In this document: positions 1 through 5,848 of the stretch, piece by piece
Position numbering within the stretch: position 1 is the first letter of the stretch
Layout: each line of letters opens with the position of its first letter
NCBI GenBank assembly: GCA_001873285.1
Contig: MNYV01000099.1
Location: forward strand, 1-5,848
DNA from: Nitrospirae bacterium CG2_30_53_67
Lineage (GTDB): Bacteria > CG2-30-53-67
DNA: 5,848 bases
Direction of reading: 5' to 3'
Made by a program: the position numbers and the translations under genes
The notes under the pieces: model-generated
Told to the model about the DNA's origin: nothing
What the model saw: the letters and a program-made list of their open reading frames with translations, nothing else
Databases searched by the model: none

Positions 1-20
1 TGCAGTTTCTGAACGGGAGG

Positions 21-48
21 AAAAAACTGGATGGGTATCCGGTTTTTT
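21..48 (+). terminator. Rho-independent terminator-like hairpin upstream of metK
   Basis: A 12-bp stem (21-32 pairs with 37-48, one T-G pair) encloses a GGGT loop. The stem has an A tract on its left and a T tract on its right, so it could stop transcription from either side. It ends 43 bases before the metK start. It may terminate an upstream gene or be the terminator half of a leader attenuator or SAM riboswitch whose aptamer lies before position 1. Only 20 bases upstream are visible, so the choice cannot be made here. Confidence 0.75.
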
Positions 49-81
49 CGTTGATGAAATTTTAACAGTTACTATTTGAAT

Positions 82-85
82 GGAG
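82..85 (+). promoter_or_regulatory. Ribosome binding site deciding the metK start
   Basis: GGAG lies six bases before the ATG at 92. Two earlier in-frame ATGs exist, at 80 and 86. The one at 80 overlaps or precedes this site and the one at 86 is directly against it, with no other purine-rich stretch upstream. The ATG at 92 also gives the family's usual short N-terminus before the first conserved block. Confidence 0.7.
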
Positions 86-91
86 ATGCTT

Positions 92-1279
92 ATGCCTGAG
101 AGATACCTGTTTACGTCGGAGTCCGTCACCGAAGGCCACCCGGACAAGATCGCCGATCAGATCTCCGATTCCATCCTGGATGCCATCCTGGACCAGGACC
201 CGAACGGCCATGTGGCTTGCGAAACCCTGGTCACCACGGGGCTGGCCCTTGTGGCCGGCGAGATCACCACGACCTGTTACGTGGATATTCCCAGGGTCGT
301 GCGGGAGACCATCAAGGACCTGGGATATACGCGGGCCAAATACGGTTTCGACTACGAGACCTGCGCGGTGGTCACCTCCATCCAGGAGCAGTCCCCGGAT
401 ATCGCCATGGGAGTCAACCGGGGAAAGGAAGAAGAGCAGGGGGCCGGCGATCAGGGCTTGATGTTCGGTTATGCCACGAATGAGACCCCGGAGTATATGC
501 CGCTTCCCATCAGTCTGGCCCACAAACTGACCCGGAAGCTTGCCGAACTCCGCAAAGAGGACGTCCTCGAATACCTCCGGCCCGACGGTAAGTCTCAAGT
601 GACCGTGGAATATGAGAATGGGACTCCGAAACGGGTACATACCATTGTCATATCCACGCAGCACAGCCCGGATGTGACGCTCAAAGAGATTCGGGAAGAC
701 ATGATTGAGAAGGTCATCAAACCGGTCATCCCGCCGGATCTGCTCGATGAGGAAAATATTACTTACCATATCAACCCGACCGGGCGTTTCGTGGTCGGCG
801 GTCCTCAGGGGGACTGCGGCCTGACCGGGAGAAAGATCATCGTCGATACCTACGGCGGCGTGGGAAGCCACGGGGGCGGATGTTTCTCAGGCAAAGATCC
901 TTCCAAGGTGGACCGTTCCGGCGCCTACATGGCCCGATATATCGCCAAGAATATTGTGGCCGCGGGAATCGCCAAGAAATGCGAGATCCAGCTTGCCTAT
1001 GCCATCGGCGTGGCCCAGCCGGTTTCCGTGCATATCGACGGCTACGGCACCGAGAAGATCCCTCACCAGAAGATCGTAGAGATGGTACGCAAACTCTTTG
1101 ATATGCGTCCCGCCAAGATTATTAAAAAGCTCGACCTCAAACGGCCGATCTACAAAGCCACTGCGGCGTATGGGCATTTCGGCAGAAGCCCCGAAGGGAT
1201 CCTCTGGCGCAAAGGAGACGGCTTTACCTGGGAGAAGACCGACATGGCCGATGAGTTGAGGCGGCTGGCGGGACTGTAA
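92..1279 (+). CDS. metK: S-adenosylmethionine synthetase (methionine adenosyltransferase)
   Basis: This cytoplasmic enzyme makes SAM from methionine and ATP, releasing phosphate and diphosphate, and supplies the cell's methyl donor. The protein is 395 residues from the ATG at 92, slightly longer than E. coli MetK (384). Family signatures run the full length. The N-terminal block has the GHPDK motif at residues 15-19, with His16 and Asp18 matching the catalytic His14 and Asp16 of E. coli. GAGDQG is at 117-122, Lys167 sits in a DGKSQV context, and then come GDCGLTGRK and a glycine-rich [12 protein letters not shown] loop. That loop has GGGC where E. coli has GGGA, a mild substitution. All catalytic motifs I can place are present, and there is no frameshift. 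ahcY follows on the same strand, so SAM synthesis and SAH removal are encoded together. The start is the only uncertain point; ATGs at 80 and 86 would add four or two residues. Confidence 0.98.
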   Translation: MPERYLFTSESVTEGHPDKIADQISDSILDAILDQDPNGHVACETLVTTGLALVAGEITTTCYVDIPRVVRETIKDLGYTRAKYGFDYETCAVVTSIQEQSPDIAMGVNRGKEEEQGAGDQGLMFGYATNETPEYMPLPISLAHKLTRKLAELRKEDVLEYLRPDGKSQVTVEYENGTPKRVHTIVISTQHSPDVTLKEIREDMIEKVIKPVIPPDLLDEENITYHINPTGRFVVGGPQGDCGLTGRKIIVDTYGGVGSHGGGCFSGKDPSKVDRSGAYMARYIAKNIVAAGIAKKCEIQLAYAIGVAQPVSVHIDGYGTEKIPHQKIVEMVRKLFDMRPAKIIKKLDLKRPIYKATAAYGHFGRSPEGILWRKGDGFTWEKTDMADELRRLAGL

Positions 1280-1373
1280 AACAGTAGGCAGTAGATATAT
1301 ATCATTGCATAATTAAAGCGGCATAAATGTTATTCTTAACGTTGCATAGTATACTTATCTTGTCTGCGCTGTC

Positions 1374-1452
1374 GTCATTGCCCGACCCTCCGATCAAGTC
1401 GGAAGGCAAGCTTAATCGTGGGATCGGAGGGCATGCTTGATCGGGCAATCCA
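1374..1452. repeat. Intergenic palindromic repeat A (GTCATT...AATCCA ends)
   Basis: Outer arms ATTGCCCGA (1377-1385) and TCGGGCAAT (1441-1449) are exact inverted copies. Inside them CCCTCCGATC (1386-1395) pairs exactly with GATCGGAGGG (1422-1431), leaving a nine-base bulge on the right. The interior also holds an imperfect direct repeat, 1400-1418 against 1425-1443, 16 of 19 bases alike. The GTCATT and AATCCA ends resemble those of the small dispersed hairpin repeats common between bacterial genes. The 94 bases between the metK stop and this element show nothing I can support. Confidence 0.75.
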
Positions 1453-1455
1453 TGG

Positions 1456-1499
1456 TTCGACAAGCTCGCCATGACAATTGTCACCCTGAGCCTGTCGAA
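1456..1499. repeat. Intergenic palindromic repeat B (44-bp imperfect palindrome)
   Basis: The two 22-base halves are inverted copies at 17 of 22 positions, centred on the perfect 12-base palindrome TGACAATTGTCA at 1472-1483. The right half also has its own hairpin: CACCCT (1482-1487) pairs with AGGGTG (1499-1504). Sequences of the form CACCCTGAGC...GTCGAAGGGTG are, to my knowledge, a recurrent intergenic repeat in many bacterial genomes. It lies between repeats A and C and has no coding content. Confidence 0.75.
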
Positions 1500-1505
1500 G
1501 GGTGG

Positions 1506-1534
1506 ATTCTCCGGTCAAACCGGAGGAGGAGAAT
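1506..1534. repeat. Intergenic palindromic repeat C (inverted relative to A)
   Basis: ATTCTCCGGT (1506-1515) pairs with a right arm at 1519-1534 that reads ACCGGAG and then AGAAT, interrupted by extra GGA triplets. With its flanks it reads TGGATT...AATGAC, the reverse complement of the GTCATT...AATCCA ends of repeat A. It ends 22 bases before the ahcY ribosome binding site, so the hairpin would sit in the ahcY leader. Confidence 0.65.
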
Positions 1535-1555
1535 GACAATATGCAGCCTTAATAG

Positions 1556-1564
1556 AGGAAGGAG
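1556..1564 (+). promoter_or_regulatory. Strong ribosome binding site for ahcY
   Basis: AGGAAGGAG ends five bases before the ATG at 1570 and only two bases before an in-frame GTG at 1567. Spacing favours the ATG. The site lies just after the repeat cluster, so the gene keeps a clean translation signal despite the repeats. Confidence 0.8.
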
Positions 1565-1569
1565 TTGTG

Positions 1570-2847
1570 ATGAGTACGGAAATAAAAGCAAGGTGTGATG
1601 TGGCGGCCCCGGAGCGCGCCGCGGAAGGAAAGCGAAGGATCGAGTGGGCCGATCAGGATATGCCGGTGCTCCGGGAGGTGCGGAGACGGTTTGAAAAAGA
1701 ACTTCCCTTGAAGGGGATGAAGATGTCGGCCTGTCTTCACGTGACCGCAGAGACGGCCAACCTGGTCCGGACGCTCAAGGCGGGCGGGGCCGATCTCCTG
1801 CTCTGCGCATCCAATCCCCTCTCCACGCAGGATGATGTGGCCGCGGCCCTTGTTCAGGAATACGGTATCCCGGTTTTTGCAAAGAAAGGCGAGGATCGGG
1901 ACACCTTTTACCGGCATATCGAGGCGGCCGTGGCGCACAGCCCCAACATGACCATGGATGACGGTGCGGATCTCGTCTCGTCGATCCTTTCCAGGCATCC
2001 GGAACTGGCCGGGCAGATCGTCGCGAGCATGGAGGAGACGACCACCGGCGTGATCCGGCTCAAGGCCATGGAGAGGGACCATGCCCTTCTCTTCCCGATC
2101 ATTGCGGTTAATGACGCGGACACCAAACATCTCTTCGACAACCGTTACGGCACCGGCCAGTCCACGGTGGACGGCATTATCCGCGCCACGGACATCCTCC
2201 TCGCCGGCAAGACCGTGGTAGCGGCAGGGTACGGCTGGTGCGGCAGGGGATTTGCCATGCGGGCCAAAGGCATGGGCGCCAACGTGATCGTTACGGAGGT
2301 GGATCCGATCAAGGCGATTGAAGCGGCCATGGACGGCTTTCGGGTGATGCCGATGATTGAAGCGGCCCGGCGGGCCGACCTGATCTGTACGTTGACCGGT
2401 GACATCCACGTGGTCCGGGCGGAACATTTCAAGGTGATGAAGAACGGCTGTATGATCTGCAACTCAGGCCACTTTGACGTGGAGATTGATCTTGTGGCCT
2501 TGAAGAAGACGGCCGTAACGGTCCGAGAGGGTGTGAGGAACTTTGTGGATGAATATATGATGGACGATGGAAGAAAGATCTTCGTCCTTGCCGAGGGGAG
2601 ACTGATCAATCTCTCGGCTGCGGAAGGGCATCCGGCGTGCGTCATGGATATGAGTTTTTCCACGCAGGCACTGGCCTCGGAATACGCCGTGAAGAACAAG
2701 GGGAAACTGGGCAAGAAGGTCTACGATGTTCCCAAGGAAATCGATTCCTGGGTCGCCTCTCTGAAACTCAAGACCATGGGGATCAGCATCGATCAACTGA
2801 CTGATGAACAGAAAAAGTATCTCTCTTCATGGGATATGGGGACGTAA
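1570..2847 (+). CDS. ahcY: Adenosylhomocysteinase (SAH hydrolase), short archaeal/Thermotoga-like form
   Basis: This NAD-dependent cytoplasmic enzyme reversibly splits SAH into homocysteine and adenosine, relieving product inhibition of methyltransferases. It has 425 residues. The substrate domain shows HVTAETA at 57-63, NPLSTQDD, the DDG motif near 130, the EE pair at 155-156 and the catalytic trio Lys186, Asp190 and Asn191, numbered as in the human enzyme. The Rossmann cofactor domain has GYGWCGRG at 220-227, followed by NSGHFD and a late SAAEGHP motif. It has RYGTGQST where classical enzymes have LYGCRESL. It ends shortly after a KKYL motif, so it lacks the classical C-terminal KPDHYRY tail that reaches the cofactor of a neighbouring subunit. 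Both features point to the short form found in archaea and Thermotoga. Some archaeal relatives act on S-inosylhomocysteine instead, so the exact substrate is inferred. metK upstream supports a role in the methyl cycle. Confidence 0.96.
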   Translation: MSTEIKARCDVAAPERAAEGKRRIEWADQDMPVLREVRRRFEKELPLKGMKMSACLHVTAETANLVRTLKAGGADLLLCASNPLSTQDDVAAALVQEYGIPVFAKKGEDRDTFYRHIEAAVAHSPNMTMDDGADLVSSILSRHPELAGQIVASMEETTTGVIRLKAMERDHALLFPIIAVNDADTKHLFDNRYGTGQSTVDGIIRATDILLAGKTVVAAGYGWCGRGFAMRAKGMGANVIVTEVDPIKAIEAAMDGFRVMPMIEAARRADLICTLTGDIHVVRAEHFKVMKNGCMICNSGHFDVEIDLVALKKTAVTVREGVRNFVDEYMMDDGRKIFVLAEGRLINLSAAEGHPACVMDMSFSTQALASEYAVKNKGKLGKKVYDVPKEIDSWVASLKLKTMGISIDQLTDEQKKYLSSWDMGT

Positions 2848-2878
2848 AGAATTAGGATCATCTCCAAAAGAGTGGGTG

Positions 2879-3087
2879 AAAACATCAGGGGTCAAGCCCC
2901 GTCAGAAGTTTCACAAATAAATAAAGTGGATCAAAAAGCACAAGGAATACTGTAAAGAACGGAACTTCTAACGGGGCAAGGGGTCAAGGATTCCAGGGGT
3001 CAAGTGAAGTGCTTTTCAAGACTTGAGGGTCCGAGGGTCCAAGGATTCAAGGGGTCGAGTGAAGTGCTAAAAACATCAGTGGTCAAG
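2879..3087 (+). repeat. Direct repeats bracketing the repeat block
   Basis: Two direct repeat pairs are interleaved here. AAAACATCAGGGGTCAAG at 2879-2896 recurs at 3070-3087 with 17 of 18 bases alike. A unit at 2982-3013 recurs at 3036-3068, matching at about 30 of 33 aligned positions with one single-base gap. Both pairs contain the GGTCAAG core, so the region seems to have grown by copying short segments. Confidence 0.7.
2896..2977. repeat. Inverted repeat with 17-base arms, MITE-like
   Basis: Arms 2896-2912 (GCCCCGTCAGAAGTTTC) and 2961-2977 (GGAACTTCTAACGGGGC) are inverted copies at 15 of 17 positions, around an A-rich 48-base interior. The shape resembles a tiny non-autonomous element or a long-looped hairpin, but no target duplication or transposase is visible. 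It begins where an 18-base repeat (2879-2896) ends. Confidence 0.6.
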
Positions 3088-3190
3088 GGTTTTAGTGTTT
3101 TTCTCTGAAGATTTTGCTTGCGTTCTTGTACTCGGTTTACCGGTATCAGTATTTCACTTGACCCCTTGAACCCTGGAATCCTCGAACCCT
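3026..3190. repeat. Large inverted repeat of GGGTC(A)AGG-type units
   Basis: The arm at 3026-3064 is an inverted copy of 3152-3190 at about 32 of 39 positions by hand count, around an 87-base interior. The right arm also matches the earlier unit exactly over 13 bases (2996-3008 inverted against 3153-3165). A TACCGGTA palindrome sits inside at 3138-3145. The right arm ends in a T run, so the fold could end transcription coming from ahcY, but the long loop makes that uncertain. Confidence 0.65.
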
Positions 3191-3243
3191 TTTTACCCAC
3201 TTTTGCATTTTGATCTTTGGTTTTTTATCTTTCTTTGGAAACC

Positions 3244-4878
3244 ATGTCTCTATTGCTGAGTGAAATTCGGCTGACGCCTGACCAGGATGCCTTGGATCTG
3301 AAACAGGTTGTGGCCGGTCTCATGCAGATACCCCTCGCCGAGATCATGTCTTTCCGGATTGTCCGCAGGTCCATTGATGCGCGTCAGGATGTGCGGATCC
3401 TCTATCAGATAGAGATTTCCGTTCCGGATGAGGAGAACCTGCTCCGGAGATTCCGGGAAACCGGCGGGGTGCGGGTCGAGCGCGCAAAACCCTCACCGGT
3501 CTTCCCGCTCATAAGACCCATCCGGTTTGAAACAAGGCCTGTGGTCATCGGATTCGGTCCGGCGGGGATTTTTGCCTCCCTGATCCTCGCCCGTTCCGGG
3601 GCGAAACCCATCATCCTGGAACGGGGGCGCCGCATGAAGGAACGCATCGGGGACGTGCAGGCCTTCTGGTCTGAAGGGGCTTTCCTCCCCGACAGCAATG
3701 TCTGTTTCGGCGAAGGCGGAGCGGGGACGTTTTCGGACGGGAAACTCACGACCGGAAAGAGAGCCCGGGAGATCCCCTGGATTCTGCAGGAACTGGTTGA
3801 TGCAGGAGCGCCCTCGGAGATCCTTTATGAATCCCACCCGCATATCGGAACCGACCGGCTGAGGAGCGTGATCGTCACCCTTCGTGAAAAAATCGAATCC
3901 GCAGGCGGTGAGGTTCGATTCAAAAGCCGGATGACGGACCTCGTGGTTTCCGACGGCGTGGCGCGGGGCGTCATCGTCAACCATCAGCAGGAGATCGAGA
4001 CCGATACCGTCATTCTCGCCCTGGGTCACGGGGCCGGGGATACCCTTGAGGCACTCCTTGGATCCGGGGTCCGGATGGAACCCAAACCGCTGGCCGTGGG
4101 GCTGCGCATAGAACACCCGCAGGAAATCATCGACCGGGCGCAGTACGGCCGGTGGGCGGGACACAGGCGCCTTGGCCCCGCGGATTACCGTTTGACCTTC
4201 CGGGATAAGATTCTGGGCCGCGGGGTTTATTCCTTCTGCATGTGCCCCGGCGGGAAGGTGATCGCGGCGAATGCAGAGCCGGAAAGCGTGGTCACGAACG
4301 GGATGAGTTCTTATCACAGAGCAAGCGGCCATGCCAACAGCGGTCTGGTCGTCACCGTTCATGGAGATGATTTCGGCGGTTCTCAGCCGCTCTCCGGCCT
4401 TGCCTTTCTCCGAGGAATGGAGAAGGCCGCCTTTCAAATGGGGGGAGGGGATTATTCGGCCCCGGCGCAGCGGGTCACGGACTTTCTGCGGGACAAGAGA
4501 TCTGCGGCGCTCCCTCCGGTGACCTATCGTCCCGGCGTGGTCCCGGCGGATCTCATGGGGCTGCTCCCGGATTTTGTCACCCAGGGTCTCAAGCGGGCCC
4601 TTTATGCATGGGGGCGCAGGATTTCAGGATTCCTCTCGGATGAGGCCGTGCTGATCGGGATTGAGACCCGGACCTCCTCCCCGGTGCGGATGCTCAGGGG
4701 TGGAGATTACGCCTCCATCAGCGTGAAAGGGCTCTATCCCGTGGGAGAAGGGGCCGGTTACGCCGGGGGGATTGTCAGCTCAGCCCTGGATGGGGTACAA
4801 TGTATACGATCTATTTTGCAAAGCAAGGGGATCAAGAGACATGAGAGCGAAGTTCAGGAACACGGAATACGGCGTTGA
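3244..4878 (+). CDS. Uncharacterised FAD-dependent dehydrogenase-like flavoprotein (COG2509 type)
   Basis: This is a predicted soluble FAD-binding oxidoreductase of unknown substrate, 544 residues long and near the usual family length. Residues 1 to about 95 form a small N-terminal domain typical of the family, with a conserved RRSIDAR segment. The FAD-binding Rossmann motif follows at 100-108 (VVIGFGPAG: Gly103, Gly105, Gly108), with Glu126 of LERG placed to hold the FAD ribose. The family-defining block GEGGAGTFSDGKL is at 156-168, followed by PHIGTD. A second FAD contact region, GEGAGYAGGI at 501-510, lies near the C-terminus. There is no signal peptide or membrane segment. I chose the ATG at 3244, where the conserved N-terminus begins. 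The only Shine-Dalgarno-like bases are a weak GGA at 3237-3239; an upstream TTG at 3217 would add nine unconserved residues. The last 38 bases overlap the kinase gene, suggesting coupled translation. Family membership is secure, the reaction is not known. Confidence 0.88.
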   Translation: MSLLLSEIRLTPDQDALDLKQVVAGLMQIPLAEIMSFRIVRRSIDARQDVRILYQIEISVPDEENLLRRFRETGGVRVERAKPSPVFPLIRPIRFETRPVVIGFGPAGIFASLILARSGAKPIILERGRRMKERIGDVQAFWSEGAFLPDSNVCFGEGGAGTFSDGKLTTGKRAREIPWILQELVDAGAPSEILYESHPHIGTDRLRSVIVTLREKIESAGGEVRFKSRMTDLVVSDGVARGVIVNHQQEIETDTVILALGHGAGDTLEALLGSGVRMEPKPLAVGLRIEHPQEIIDRAQYGRWAGHRRLGPADYRLTFRDKILGRGVYSFCMCPGGKVIAANAEPESVVTNGMSSYHRASGHANSGLVVTVHGDDFGGSQPLSGLAFLRGMEKAAFQMGGGDYSAPAQRVTDFLRDKRSAALPPVTYRPGVVPADLMGLLPDFVTQGLKRALYAWGRRISGFLSDEAVLIGIETRTSSPVRMLRGGDYASISVKGLYPVGEGAGYAGGIVSSALDGVQCIRSILQSKGIKRHESEVQEHGIRR

Positions 4879-5848
4879 GCTTGAGAAGACCATCACCGAA
4901 CTCACTCATCTCTTCTTCGAGACCGAAAAGAGCAGGAATTTAAAGACCCGCTTTGAGAATCCCCATCTGGTCAAATGCTGGGAGAAGACGGGCTGTACCC
5001 GCAGGGAATGCCCGGCCTATGGGGCCGAGAATTTACGCTGCTGGCAGATCGCCGGGACGCATTGCGGGGATACGATTGTGGGGAGCCGCGCCCGCCTCCT
5101 TCAGGACTGCAAGGACTGTGAGGTCTTCAAGGCCTCCACACGGGAACCGGCATCCGATCTGGGCGAGCTCTTTAATAATATGATGTTTATCCTGGAGAGC
5201 AGCGACCAGAGCAAGTACAAGGAATGCTACATTAAATTCGAAGGCGTGGTCAACGAGATGTCCCGGCTTTTTTTTGAGGCCGAAGAGCACAAGGATTTCA
5301 AGACCCGCTTTGAGAATCCCCTTCTGGTGAAATGCTGGGAGTACACGCACTGTACCCGAGAGGGATGTCCGGCCTATGGTTCAAAGAACCGCCGCTGCTG
5401 GCAAATCGCCGGCACCCATTGCGGAGAGAAGGTGGTGGGGAAGAATGCCCGTCTCCTGGATGACTGCAAGGATTGTGACGTGTTCAAGTTGTCCACCCAG
5501 GATTCCATGGCCGAGTTGGGAGAACTTTTCAACAACATGATGTTTACCCTGGAACAGAGGATGGAGCAGATCAGGGAGGCCGAGCTGGATCTGGAAAAGA
5601 GGATCGAGGAGGCCACGGTTCAGCTCAAGGAGTCACAGGCCCAGTTGATTCAAAAGGAGAAGATGGCCGGCGTGGGGCTTCTGGCCTCCGGCATCGCTCA
5701 TGAGGTCGGGAATCCGCTCACGTCCATCTCTTCTCTGGTTCAATTGATCCAGAGAAAGACGGACGACCCTGTGAGTCAGGAAAGGCTCAGCCTGATTCGC
5801 AAACATATCGACCGGATCTCGGAAATTGTGCGGGAACTGGTAGACTTT
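4841..5848 (+). CDS. Histidine kinase with duplicated cysteine-rich (two-CW-like) sensor module, 3' end beyond window
   Basis: The frame is open from the ATG at 4841 to the window edge: 336 residues, with no stop reached. It overlaps the flavoprotein gene by 38 bases. AAGGGG at 4825-4830 is a loosely spaced ribosome site, and no other nearby in-frame start exists. Residues 12-118 and 131-237 are tandem copies of one module, each with seven cysteines at identical spacing (46, 52, 57, 67, 75, 90, 93 and 165, 171, 176, 186, 194, 209, 212). Each has two CW pairs and a GTHCG segment, resembling the two-CW motif of bacterial signalling proteins. A charged heptad-like segment at about 238-275 should form a coiled coil. 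The phospho-acceptor region follows (GIAHEVGNPLTS, His287). The ATP-binding domain is not in view. No membrane segment is seen, so sensing is probably cytoplasmic. The cysteines suggest metal, Fe-S or redox sensing; the ligand is unknown. Confidence 0.9.
   Translation, partial: MRAKFRNTEYGVELEKTITELTHLFFETEKSRNLKTRFENPHLVKCWEKTGCTRRECPAYGAENLRCWQIAGTHCGDTIVGSRARLLQDCKDCEVFKASTREPASDLGELFNNMMFILESSDQSKYKECYIKFEGVVNEMSRLFFEAEEHKDFKTRFENPLLVKCWEYTHCTREGCPAYGSKNRRCWQIAGTHCGEKVVGKNARLLDDCKDCDVFKLSTQDSMAELGELFNNMMFTLEQRMEQIREAELDLEKRIEEATVQLKESQAQLIQKEKMAGVGLLASGIAHEVGNPLTSISSLVQLIQRKTDDPVSQERLSLIRKHIDRISEIVRELVDF
4874..5194 (+). repeat. First copy of the internal 119-residue-period coding repeat
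   Basis: This segment encodes residues 12-118 of the kinase and pairs with 5231-5551. By hand count 68 of 107 residues match without any gap. The best-kept parts are FKTRFENP-like, KCWE, CPAYG, RCWQIAGTHCG, DCKDC and GELFNNMMF. The DNA is also very alike over the KTRFENP-CW stretch, which suggests a fairly recent duplication or ongoing exchange between copies. Confidence 0.9.
5231..5551 (+). repeat. Second copy of the internal 119-residue-period coding repeat
   Basis: This segment encodes residues 131-237 of the kinase and is offset from the first copy by exactly 357 bases. All seven cysteines and both CW pairs are kept. The copies are joined by a short linker (residues 119-130) that has one extra cysteine at 129. 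The second copy runs directly into the predicted coiled coil leading to the phospho-acceptor helix. Confidence 0.9.

Larger units (their letters stand above)
2848..3243. other. Repeat-rich gene-free gap between ahcY and the flavoprotein gene
   Basis: About 400 bases carry no credible gene. The stretch is mostly direct and inverted repeats on GGGTCAAG and GGGTCCAAGGATTC-type units (listed separately), followed by a T-rich tract (3190-3236) just before the next start. No textbook terminator follows ahcY closely, although the large inverted repeats could fold in RNA. The only reading frame of any length (3000-3200, - strand) is made of repeat sequence. Confidence 0.7.

Noticed and set aside
62-871. 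Long - strand reading frame of 269 codons opposite metK
   Set aside because: metK motifs run through the same bases on the + strand; the antisense product has no recognisable features.
1350-1355. TATACT as a -10 promoter element for ahcY
   Set aside because: No convincing -35 element lies 16-18 bases upstream, and an A/T-rich hexamer is expected by chance here.
1500-1569. SAH riboswitch upstream of ahcY
   Set aside because: I looked for the conserved SAH aptamer core before the ahcY start and did not see it; the structure there is explained by repeat C.
1549-2427. Long - strand reading frame of 292 codons opposite ahcY
   Set aside because: It is the complement of a clear full-length ahcY, shows no family motifs and arises from GC-rich codon use.
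2879-3190. CRISPR array
   Set aside because: The repeats are unequal, partly inverted and irregularly spaced, with no uniform spacers.
3000-3200. Small - strand gene of 66 codons in the repeat gap
   Set aside because: Its codons are the repeat units themselves, with no ribosome site and no recognisable protein pattern.
3203-3231. TTGCAT and TATCTT as a promoter for the flavoprotein gene
   Set aside because: Both hexamers are poor matches in a T-rich tract, and transcription would begin almost at the start codon.
3493-4437. Long - strand reading frame of 314 codons opposite the flavoprotein gene
   Set aside because: It mirrors a well-conserved FAD protein, has no recognisable domain and is explained as a shadow.

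Overview
The window comes from a moderately GC-rich bacterial chromosome. All four coding regions lie on the + strand. Three things suggest an anaerobic or deep-branching lineage of the Desulfobacterota (deltaproteobacteria) or Nitrospirota type: S-adenosylmethionine (SAM) synthetase next to a short, archaeal/Thermotoga-like S-adenosylhomocysteine (SAH) hydrolase, a COG2509-type flavoprotein, and a soluble histidine kinase with 'CW' cysteine motifs. This placement is an inference from gene content and style; no rRNA or other marker is present.

Layout. A strong hairpin with a T tract (21-48) precedes metK (92-1279). A gap of 290 bases up to ahcY is largely filled by a composite of three palindromic intergenic repeats (1374-1537). 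ahcY (1570-2847) follows with a strong ribosome binding site. The next gap (2848-3243) has no gene but is dense with direct and inverted repeats built on a GGGTCAAG-type unit. Then come a FAD-dependent dehydrogenase-like protein (3244-4878) and, overlapping its 3' end by 38 bases, a histidine kinase (4841 to beyond the window end). The kinase's N-terminal half is a tandem duplication of a seven-cysteine module.

How the genes work together. metK and ahcY make up half of the activated-methyl cycle: MetK makes SAM from methionine and ATP, methyltransferases turn SAM into SAH, and AhcY removes SAH by hydrolysis to homocysteine and adenosine. The second pair, flavoprotein plus cysteine-rich kinase, looks translationally coupled. 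An untested reading is a redox- or metal-responsive signalling pair. The repeat-filled gap between ahcY and the flavoprotein suggests these are two separate transcription units.

The most unusual item is the kinase: two copies of a cysteine-rich module with identical cysteine spacing and a period of exactly 119 residues, followed by a coiled coil and the phospho-acceptor histidine region. Its ATPase domain lies outside the window.
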